From: Intoshia linei
Lineage: Eukaryota > Orthonectida > Rhopaluridae
Length of the DNA stretch: 64,000 bases
Assembly: GCA_001642005.1 (NCBI GenBank)
Contig: LWCA01000020.1
Span: 17,708 to 81,707 of the forward strand
Direction of reading: 5' to 3'
A program made the translations under genes and the position numbers. Under the pieces are notes generated by a model. The model was given only the letters and a program-made list of their open reading frames with translations. It did no database searches and was not told the origin of the DNA. Below, piece after piece: positions 1 to 10,200 of the stretch (position 1 is its first letter; each line of letters opens with the position of its first letter).

Positions 1-500
1 TTGAACTTCCACACATTTACAATAAATAAATATGGGTGAAAATCGATATAATTCATTCCTTCGGGGTAAAATTCATCTGAAACGTGTTTCTAAAATGCTG
101 ATTCCGTTAATTATTAATACATAATTTTTAATTATTGATTAACTTGATACTGAATATATATTATCATATTGAAAATGACAAAATACATTTTTACAATTTT
201 ATTTTATCTGGAATTTATGTTATTTATGACAATTTTTTTTAAAATTCTTTACACAAATGTTAACAAAATAAATGTATACATTTAGCGTGCAATAATTCAC
301 TTTAAATTTAAAGGTAATGTAATGTGACGGGTCCACGTGTAACAAGTATGGAATCACTCCTTTAAATGATTGATAGTAGTGAATAGTAGCATTTATAGGT
401 TAAATTTTCTTATTGAATTTATTTTTCTGGTAGAATAAAAATGTCCGCCCTCGGCAGAGCTAGGATGCTGTTTGTACGAAGTACATAACAGTCAAGATAT
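1..500. repeat. Helitron-like repeat family, partial copy or copies
   Basis: Bases 1-70 match the block that recurs at 24170-24230, 30400-30470 and 62990-63070 (GGTGAAAATCNATATAATTC). Bases about 320-490 match the 3' end of the same family in plus orientation, including GCCCTCGGCAGAGCTAGG and the palindromic hairpin at about 468-492. The expected terminal CTAG is degraded here. This stretch probably lies in the Rho GTPase gene's first intron. Confidence 0.6.
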
Positions 501-859
501 TATTATTATTATTGTCTGTTTGTAGTGTGTAATTGAAATTAAATGAAATTAATTAGTGTGGTAATTAGGGTTGCCAACTGCGTTATTTTCCTCCTGAGAT
601 TTTGTTAACTGGGCGATAGAGATGTACTATTTGACGAAAATTTGTCAAGTTTATTGAACTGTGTACCCTAAAAATACTTGACTAGAAATAATATCTTGGA
701 AAAGTTGAAGCGTGCGACAAGCATCAGATGTGTCATGCAAAATTCAATAAATATTGGTCATATACAAATGTATGACGAATACCAAAAATAAATGTACTAT
801 TTACAATTAGTCGGTCAAGGTAAAAAAGAGCTGCTCATACACATAAAATAAAAAATTAC

Positions 860-1080
860 GAGAGAGGTCTCAGTCTATCATACTCTTCTTGACCTGCAGT
901 ATCCCATAAAGACAATTGTAAAACTTCCTTGTCTATTTTGATTGTTGTTACAAAAGTATCAAACACTGTTGGAATATAGACATCTGAATATTCGTTATTT
1001 ACAAAACTGATTAAAAGCGATGTCTTTCCTACTGCTCCGTCGCCGACTACAACCAATTTTTTTTCGGTAATTGTTGCCAT
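860..1080 (-). CDS. Rho-family small GTPase, first coding exon (partial gene)
   Basis: This is the first coding exon, 73 complete codons plus two bases, of a Ras-superfamily GTPase that switches between GTP and GDP forms and controls actin or vesicle traffic at membranes. The P-loop GDGAVGKTS is at residues 13-21, the switch I/effector segment with YIPTVFD at about 39-45, and the switch II motif [15 protein letters not shown] ends the exon. These are Rho/Rac/Cdc42 signatures. The effector loop is not a clean match to RhoA, Rac or Cdc42, so I leave the subfamily open. A GT donor follows the TC of the last Ser codon (phase 2). I found no matching next exon between 1 and 859, so the rest probably lies left of the window. 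The start is the first ATG in frame. Confidence 0.88.
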
Positions 1081-1532
1081 CGTTTTACAATAATTTCCAA
1101 TTTTATGAAAACTAAATAGAGGTATACAAAAAAGCGAATAAAATAAAAATGTACCGTACGGCAGTGATTAGTAATTGATTTACAAATTTTCTACTAAATT
1201 ATCACTATTTTTAGAAACATTGTGGTATCTTAGTTTAACTAAATTCATTTGTTTAAACAATGTTATTTATTGATAAATAACTTTATAGATTTTAAGGGTT
1301 TGAATTTAATACATGGTAAAATGGTTTTTAATACTAAAATTTTGAATAAAAAGTTGAGTATTCCTAGTGAACGTAAACATAACTTGACTTATATTTATTT
1401 TGTAATTTTCAAAATTTGGCAATGAAGAAAAAAATTTTTTACAGTAAAACCCGTAAAAATAAAACCTGCAACAGACAATACAAAAAAACATTTTTATGGT
1501 AAAATGTTTAAATATTTATCAATATTATTAGG
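1081..1532. promoter_or_regulatory. Divergent intergenic gap, Rho GTPase / QPCT
   Basis: This 452-bp AT-rich gap lies between the start codon of the minus-strand Rho GTPase and that of plus-strand QPCT. It must hold both promoters and 5' UTRs. I see no recognisable TATA or initiator arrangement that can be told apart from the AT-rich background, and no repeat family seen elsewhere in the window. Confidence 0.4.
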
Positions 1533-4500
1533 ATGTCTATTTTCGTCATGTCCTTTATAGGAATTGTATTGTTTGGATATATGGTAATGATGATTATATT
1601 TTTAATAAACGAAGCAGAAAAAAACAACTGTTATGAATTCTCAATCTTTATTTCATATGGATCGATTTAAGCTATTTTTAAAACCATTGTTAATTGAAAG
1701 ACGGGTGGGAACTGACGGTCATGGTGATGCTAAAAAGGTTTGGCGCATAAGATGTGTTTAATTTTTTATTAGCATATAATAGATACTATGAAATCTATCG
1801 GGTATACGATTATTGAACATTCTTTCATTTCTAAAACTCCGCATGGTTCAAAAACTTTTACAAATGTTATTGCTCAACCCAAATTTATTAAATCAGAAAT
1901 TATTTCTTTTGCTTGTCATTATGATTCCAAGATTTATCCGTTTCATTTTGTTGGCGCCACCGATTCCGCTGTTCCTTGCGCCATGTTGATTGAATTTGCT
2001 CATAATATTTTTAACATACTTGAAGTAATTTTTAATAATGTTAAAACACTATATCTTGTTTTATGGTAACTTTTCGAAAGGGAAGAGTGCCCAAAAACGA
2101 AGGGTAATATATAAACTAATTTCTTACATGTAAATTAAATTTTTAATCATGTTCATACATGAGGAACTTATAATTATTAATTATATCTCATCTACATGAT
2201 TATCCATAATTGATCATTTTTTGAAATGTTTGTTTTGTTTTAAAAGGTCGCATTTTAATTTTAATGCTCAATTTTAAAATTAACAAAATTAAAGTATAGC
2301 AGTCACGATATACCTATGAATTTATATTTTTTGACGGTGAAGAAGCGTTTGAAAATTGGGATGATAATGATTCATTGTATGGAGCCCGTCAGCTGGTAAA
2401 GGATATTTCAAAAAACCAAGGACTGTTTAAAGATAGACAACATAAAAATATGGTATTTTAATACAGAAATTGTATATCATGCAAATAAATCATTCTTATA
2501 TCTAATAATGTATACAAATATGTATAATTCGTCAAATATTTACATGAGTCATTTAAAACAGCCATTCTCAACGGGGTCCACAGCACTTTTTTGGGTTCCA
2601 TGAAAAATATATACATTTATTACATATTATATAACAGTGGTTCCCAAATTTTAAAACCTACGGACCCACAATCAATATATCCTTCATTTATAAATAATTG
2701 TCTATGTGTGTGTTACCGTTTATTTGAAAAAGTAACAGTCGTAGAATTTAAAAAACACAAATTCTAATACAGTTTTTCAAGAGTGATATTTATCGCAAAC
2801 TTAATTTTCAGAAATTAAGTCTTTCAGAGTTAAAACCCAAATTACATTTTTTTTAATAAATAATAAAATCACTCGTAGAATTGTAAAGAACATATGTATT
2901 AACGCGTACGCGTTATAATATCATTACTATTTTCGTAAATCTCAACCTCTGAAACTTACATCTTCATGGTCAAACCCCAAAATTACCAATTTTTTTGAAA
3001 TGAAAAAAGTATCAGAATTTTATAAGTCATAAATTCTGAGTAGTTTTTAAAATCATGAGCATTACCATTATCTCAACTTCAAAAACTTAAAATCAATTAA
3101 AAAATCGAACTTAAATTAAATTAGTAAGTATTATAACATGTTACTGTGTGGCGCAAAAAAAATAAAAAAATTCCTACTTTTTACAACAAATATAGCTATT
3201 ACCCATGAAAAATATCAAATTACCCACTCGTGGGTAAATACCCACAGGGTGGGAATCACTAATATAGAGATAATTTGTAATTTATATTATTTTAGAAATT
3301 ATTAATTCTGTTGGACCTCATTGGCAATAAATATCCAATATTTAATCCGTTTATAAACTCTAAAATATTTCCAATTTTACAAAATATTGGTAATTTTTAA
3401 TATTTCATTTTATGATATTGAGACTACAGGTATATCTAGGTAAAATAGACCCTGAAAGTCTTTGATACTACATTCAACCGCACTATAAGAGATGTACAAC
3501 GTATAAAAACCTAATAATTCATACCTTATTTACTGAAAGTTTAATTTTATGACAAGGGGACAAAGACATCAATTTTTCATATTTTATTTATTTATCACAG
3601 TAAACTATCAATAATCTGGGTTTCTAACCACTTTTCAGGGTAAGTGGTCACTTTTGGAGCTACTACTGTATATAATTATTATTCGAAAAGGTGAATGGTT
3701 GATATCTTCATTACGTCTAATATTTGGAAATTAGGTCCCATTTATTGAAGTTTGATAATATTATCTTGTAATAATAATTTAGTCACTTTATTTTATTGTT
3801 TTGTATGCATTTATTTGTTTTTGTTAGACACATACACCTTTTTCGATTCAAATTCAAAAAGGTGTATAATGGCGCCAATAAATTAGAAAACTGTTATTGA
3901 ATGTTCCACTTTATTTAAATTTTACGAGCCGTCTTAGAAAAATCTGTATTAACCGGGGTATACATACAAATACATGTATACAAAACATAATTAAAAACAA
4001 TATTAAAGTGCATTTTGACCGTGAAGATATAAGATATAATAATAATAATCGGTGATTGAATTTTTTTTTACATGTTAACTGAAAACATTGTATTAGCTAA
4101 ACTAATATTATTCTTTTTAAATTCTGGGACTATTAGTTTTTTTGTTATTTTTCAAAATAAAGAGTAATTTGTGGTTTTTCATTTTGTAAATTTTTCAATT
4201 CAAATTTCAAATAAAAAAATGATTGTTGTTGACAGTTAAGATGCAAATTTCTAGCGAGTTGATTGAAATTGATCGTACTTTTTGTACCGGGAAATACTGA
4301 CTTGGAATTTGTGTTTTAAAATTTCTCCAATTTTCAGTTTTCTAAATTAATGAGGTATAATAATGGTATAAATAATCTTAATGATATGCATTACGCTACA
4401 CTTGTTGAATCAACAATGATATAAACAGTGCTGATATTATTTTTATAGGAGAATTTTGAATATTTTTTATAGAGTTGCCAGATGTTGGGAATTTATCCAA

Positions 4501-6661
4501 AAGCCTAGACGACCACTACATTATTATTTCAAAAATCTTACTTTTATCCCACCATTTATAAAATTTAATAAAATATACCACTTCAAATTTTCAAGGTCAA
4601 ATCGACTTTTACCGATATTTTTTAAAATATCTTTTTTTCCAATATTTTTTTGAAAAACTTGATTTTACTTTATTATTTTATCTTATGAGAAAAAACCTTT
4701 AATTTCTACCCCAAAATAAAAATACCATTTTACCAAAATTTAATAGAAAAATCACCTTTTTTCAATATTTTTTTAAAAAACACGATTTTACCAAATCATA
4801 TGAGAAGAACATTTCATTTTTTCATAAATGTTTTATATTTCATGTTTCCTTTGGGATCCAAAAAAAATAAATATTGTGAAATGGTGGTCCGTACACTACA
4901 GTGTATTTGCATCGGGAATTACTGTTATACAATCCAATCCCGCTTTGGGGCATACTCGTATTTTTGGGCACTTTTTCAGAATTATGTTAATTTTATAGTA
5001 TTTATATCGATGGAATAGCAATATATGTGAAATTAACCCCGCTTTTGGGGCAAAAATGTTGTTAATATAAAATATATAAGTATACTTGCTATAGTGATGC
5101 CATTAAATTAAAATTATATTATTCAAATATTTTGCATACATTTTTATATGTATTTATCGTAATTCATTAATTTTTCATTCATGCCTATATTTTAATATCT
5201 GATAAATTATTAATTACTATTCTAGATTAGAAAGTAAGTATAATTCTAAAAATTAAGTATATATTATTACAAAAATATTCGTAACTTTGATTTGAGATTT
5301 TTATTAAATTTTGATTATCAGGTATTTACCTGAAAATATAACTATAAACAGTGTTGGACTCTAATAGAAACAAATATAATATCATAATGTATTGCAATAG
5401 TTGAAATATTCAATGAAAATTTAGATAAATTACTAAAACCCCTGATGGACTTTGGGGCACTTTTCAAAAAATGGTGCCCCAATCCGAGATCCGACTGTAT
5501 AATAATAATTACATAAGAACATTTTTAGCAATTTTTAGTTTATATGAGTAAGTTGTATTTATTTTTCGTTGCAGAATAATGCATGCTATAAAGTAGGGTA
5601 CATGTGTGCTAGTATATTGACAGTAGGACTAAAAAATATATTGCACAATTTTGAGAACCGCAACACTGAAAACGATAAAAATTATTTATAAGTTATAAAT
5701 AATAACCATGACTTTATCAGATTTTAACTATCATGATGATATGGTCATCATTAAATATTGCGATTAATTTTTTGATATTATCATTGATATTAGTTGTTTT
5801 AAAATTAAATTGTATTCAATTTTGTTAATTAATTAACTATTACCGTACGTCATATTGTCGATATTGTCCTATTGTATACTATACTATACTATACTATACA
5901 CTCCAATTGTTGATCGATCAATACGTAGTTTTTATACTGAATTCTGAATTGAAATCAGGATCAATTGATGTGTATATTGTACATTGTACAACGTACAATA
6001 GCAATGTTAAAATGGATATATTTAGCCAGTATAAATTTATACAGAAATCACTCTGGTGGTGATGATTGAATACATTTTAGAAAAAGCATTATTTCCCTCT
6101 CATGGAATTAGGTATTTCAAAGGAAGTTATAAATGGATTCAAATTGAAGATGATCATGTGCCTTTTCAAAAAATTGGTGAGTTGAATTCAATATATCAGT
6201 AAATTTGGTATTTACATTATGTTAATTTGATTATAATTATATAATACAAAATTTGAATACTTCCATTTGAAGTCTTTGATGATTAACTTTGACAATTATC
6301 AGAAATATTATTAAAGTGTAAATTAATCAATGTGATTTTTCTACAAATGGAAAAATTTTTAGAAAATAAAATTAGGTAAGAGTTTCAAGGGCTCTTGTTG
6401 ACACCTCTCTCAATTTGGAAATCAATTATTTTAACTAAAACTGAAAAGAAACTTTCCCCAGTCACCTAATATTTCAGATGCCGTTTTAATTTATTAATTT
6501 GTTATATAGGTGTTAACGTATTGCATTTGATTCCATACCCATTTCCTCAAACGTGGCATACTGAAGACGACAACCAATGGAACATTGACTATGAATCTAT
6601 TCAAGATATAGGAATGATACTTTTACATTATGTTTTCTATATTGAAAAACATGAAAATTAA
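1533..6661 (+). CDS. QPCT: Glutaminyl-peptide cyclotransferase (QPCT)
   Basis: QPCT is a zinc enzyme of the M28 fold that converts N-terminal Gln/Glu of secreted peptides to pyroglutamate. Exons: 1533-1583, 1618-1737, 1773-2024, 2300-2452, 3296-3389, 6045-6176, 6510-6661; they join to 954 nt, 317 aa plus stop, against about 361 aa in human. Exon 1 encodes a short hydrophobic leader (signal peptide or anchor). Family blocks in order: LKPLLIER; ACHYDSK and VGATDSAVPCAM in exon 3; IFFDGEEAF in exon 4; LLDLIGNKYP in exon 5; QIEDDHVPF in exon 6; PYPFPQTWHTEDDN in exon 7. The three zinc ligands (Asp in ATDSAVP, Glu in DGEEAF, His in TWHTED) are all present. Introns 1 and 2 are only 34 and 35 bp. 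AATAAA occurs at 6668-6673. Confidence 0.93.
2635..3260. mobile_element. hAT-type element remnant in QPCT intron 4
   Basis: The left end reads CAGTGGTTCCCAAATTTT and the right end ACAGGGTGGGAATCACT, an imperfect terminal inverted repeat of the hAT class. The right 70 bp closely match the right end of the element at 43565-43948 (shared CTCGTGGGTAAATAC). The 8-bp target duplication is no longer clear. Just upstream, at about 2551-2590, is a fragment of another hAT family (CCATTCTCAACGGGGTCCA) shared with 18663-18974. Confidence 0.6.
3390..6044 (+). other. QPCT intron 5 (2.65 kb), repeat-filled
   Basis: This intron separates exons 5 and 6 of QPCT. It holds fragments of the Helitron-like repeat (about 4060-4240), a hAT-family fragment (about 4460-4570, shared with 34480-34530 and 47540-47660), a minisatellite of TTTTACCAAA-like units (4560-4800), a TA-flanked MITE (4928-5499) and a short TATAC microsatellite (about 5875-5900). 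Reading frames in it lack codon structure or homology that I recognise. Confidence 0.6.
4928..5499. mobile_element. MITE with TA target duplication (Tc1/mariner-like)
   Basis: The left end TACAATCCAATCCCGCTTTG and the right end, whose reverse complement is TACAGTCGGATCTCGGATTG, form an imperfect inverted repeat of about 28 bp ending in TTGGGGCA. The unit is flanked by TA on both sides (4926-4927 and 5500-5501), which suits the Tc1/mariner superfamily. I see no transposase in it, so it is non-autonomous. Confidence 0.55.
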
Positions 6662-7294
6662 AAATTAAATAAAAAATTTAAATTCATGTTTTGAAATGAA
6701 TATCGTTAACGTATACCATTTCCAAAATTATTCTAAATTTTAATTGAAATAATCTATTTCTATGAACCACATTAAGATTAAATGGAAAATGTATATTGTA
6801 CAATATACACGTTCATGAATTAGTTCCATATAGCATAAAATAGTTGTATTATTTTCATGAAAATATATAATGTAACCTAATTTTATACAAATGGCTGGTA
6901 ATAAACTAGCTAAATTTTGCAAAATTGGAACATTGTATATGCTAGATTCTAATTTACAAGTTTCCATATGCACTTTCTAAATTGGCATTGATCCAACGTT
7001 TGCAATTTTAAACTGTAAGTTTGTTAATTATATATTAAATATATTAACGTATATACGGTAATATTTGAAATGCATTTATGTTTAGATTGTGACAAATAGT
7101 TTTGTTTTTTTATTGATTTTTTAATTTTAAGTAAAGCTATATTTTAAAAGTAAAAATAACTAAATTTTGGTTGGTACTTTAAAATTTTCACTATACAGAA
7201 GTAACCAACTCTTTCTGTTAAACAAATAATTAATTATATTGATATTAAAATATAAAATAATGCTCATAGCGTTAATATTTTAGCTGCATAAATA
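6662..7294. other. Intergenic gap QPCT to ZFYVE1
   Basis: This 633-bp AT-rich gap holds the QPCT poly(A) signal (6668-6673) and presumably the ZFYVE1 promoter. The minus-strand frame at 6740-6973 shows no recognisable domain or splice context and I treat it as chance. No family repeat is recognised. Confidence 0.4.
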
Positions 7295-10200
7295 ATGAAA
7301 AAACGAAATAAAATAAAAAACAAAAAGCAAATTAAAAAAAATAAAACTCACATAATCAGTGATATTGAAAGTCAACATTCTGAAGAAAATGCGGTACAAA
7401 ACCAAGCTTTAACTACACCGATTGCGTACGATTCAAATTGTGACTTTTTTCAAAAAAACTGGAAAACTTCCAAAAACGATTCAAATGAATCACACCGTGA
7501 AACAAACTTTCAAGAATCTATTGATAAAAGTAATTCGTTTATCGTACAGTCTTCAAGTTCAAATTCGTCATGTGATTTGAAAATATTTGATTCCATGTGT
7601 GAAAATTTGCAAGTAAAAAATGTAAACATTTTAAATGTTTCTAAATCAAACAACTTTGAAAAATCAATAAATGATTCATCTAGCAAACATGTTTTAAAAA
7701 TGGAAAAATTTATAGATTCTAATCATGATGGTTCCGATAAACTTGATGCTATGAGTGATACGGATAGTTTTGATTTTCCCTTGGATTCTGATATTGTAAT
7801 TAAACTTTCTGCTTCAACTCTAAATCTCAATCAAGACGATATCAACCCGGAAAATTTACAAAACTTGACGGAACGAATGGAATCATGGGAATTGAATGAC
7901 GAATCCGATAATAATGCGTTAAAAAAAGATGTTTTCTGCCAAAAAAGCGTACAAACCGAAGATTCTTCAGAATTTATTCCTCCAAGTGTAGATACACCCG
8001 AGTTGGTGTCGTTTGACGAGATTGCAGTAGAAGAAAGCACAAATATCGATACATTTTCTCAAATATGTTCAAAGGAAGACGTTTTAAGTAACATCACTGA
8101 ATGTAATGATGAAAATATCAATTTCAGTAGAATGAAACTTGAAGAATTATTGCCACAAACCACCTCATATAAACCTTCAAAAAATAACCACTGGTACAAC
8201 GACGCTCCCATTGAAGAATCACAACCTTCTGATGAAATTGTAGATAGTGTCTTGTTGATTGATTCTGACGAAATTTTACAGGTTTACATATGTGTCATTT
8301 CACTAATATTTTTAATTTTAGTTTACCGATTCCAAAACATTTATACAAAAAATTGTTCCTAATGCTACAAATTTGCAAATGAGTGCACGGGTAATTGCTA
8401 TTTTTGGAACTCAAGGGTGCGGCAAGTCGCATACTCTGAATAGCACCTTTTTTAGTAATCACAACGTTTTTCAGGTATACAAAAGTCAACCCGAAAAAAC
8501 CAGAGGAATATGGGTTTCGTATTCTATGGCTGACAATGCACTCATCATTGACACTGAAGGCATCAATTTGTCCTTGTCTAGTGGCGAGGAAATGGCTAAC
8601 AAGACAAATTTCAGATTGCTTGTCAAAATATTTTCCATTTGTGATGCTGTTTTGTATTTAACCAGATCTGATCGCCTTAATTCAGACGCTTTTCATTTCA
8701 TTATGGAAGCTCTCAATGCAACTAGACATTACATAAAGGAATCACCTCTACAAAAAGAATCCATACTACTTAATAATGAAATTTATCAAAAATTCCCAGA
8801 AAAAAATGTATCTGAATCTGCACCAGGTATAGTCATCTATCATGAAACTATACACACTAGACCTCTTACGCAAATTGAAGAAAATGAATTTTTAAAACAG
8901 TGTTTCAGTGAAACTGGATATGATATTAAAGATATTGGACTGTATCGATATGTTGGAGTAAATTATGGTTACAAATCTAGTCACAATTCACTTTCAAATG
9001 CTATTAATGGAATAATGAGATGGGTCAAAGAACGATCAATTCATGAAATTTTTTATTATCTTAAATCAATTAATTCTAGATTCAACCATAAAAATTATGA
9101 AAATTCCTTATCTATGCAAAATGTTCCCATTTCAGAAAAATTGTTTAAATGCGATTTTGCCTGCTCATCGTGCAATGGTACTTGTTGCCGTGGAACTAAT
9201 CATCTGGGGAGCCATAGATCTCTCACAAAATGTAAATACAATATTTCTTTTGACAACAAAATTTTATATTGTAAACATTGCTATAATAATAACAAGTACA
9301 TCACTGTAGTACCGAAAGCTATGTCGAAACAAGATAATACTTGGGTGGGGTAATATCTTTTTTATTTCATTACATTTATAGATTCAAGGCGCATGTATAT
9401 ATTTTCAAAAAATATTTTCATTTTTGTATATAATTTTTATGGGCAGTAGGTCCCTTTTTAATTCGTATACATTTTTTATATGGCTTAAAAAACCGCCATA
9501 CTGGTAAGCTAAAAATTATTTTCATTTCAATATTACTTGGAAATCCCAAGTTGGGATATTATCTTTTATAAGTGTAAATTATAAACTGATAATTATTTGA
9601 CAAAATTTTTGGGAAACTTAATAATCATTTGTATTTTATTTTAAACGTGTTTTTTGAGCGAAAGATTTTTGAGCGTTGAACGATGCAATGAGGGCAGTAC
9701 CGAACCTACCGTACCACGAGACCCCTCTTCGGGTTCTCGACGAAATATTTGTAAAATAGGTCTGATTTTTCCAAATTAAGCATTAAAAAATGTACATTCT
9801 TGAATATCAATAACTACTGTATATTGGGTGTTAAATTTAAAATATCAAATCAGGAGCCTTAGAGAGGTCGTTATGGACTATACGACATATGCATAATTTT
9901 TAAAAAAAAAATTTTAGGTCCTTTCTGGTGGTCTCGATCTGGGTACTTTCAGATCCGAATGAGGGTATAATCTTTAAAAATATAAAATTATAGTTACAAT
10001 CCTAAAAATCGGGATAAATAACATGAATTCCAGAAAAATTAAATTTTTAAATACCTACAAGTTTTGTACGTACTACTTATTGCGTCTATCAAGCATTTCG
10101 GATGAAGAAGTGTTAACCATTGAAAGAATAAATGTAAATCTCAAAAATTATACTGATAAAGTTATACTTAAGTTGATTCTGAACTTGAAGTTTCTGAAAA

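Noticed and set aside
4456-5018. Two plus-strand frames in QPCT intron 5
   Set aside because: They fall in AT-rich minisatellite, hAT-family and MITE sequence, have no domain, and lie inside an intron fixed by QPCT exons on both sides.
5875-5900. TATAC microsatellite as a regulatory element
   Set aside because: A short simple repeat in an intron; no evidence of function.
9043-9309. 88-aa plus-strand frame
   Set aside because: It is an alternative frame of ZFYVE1 exon 2, which encodes the conserved Cys-rich segment in the correct frame.
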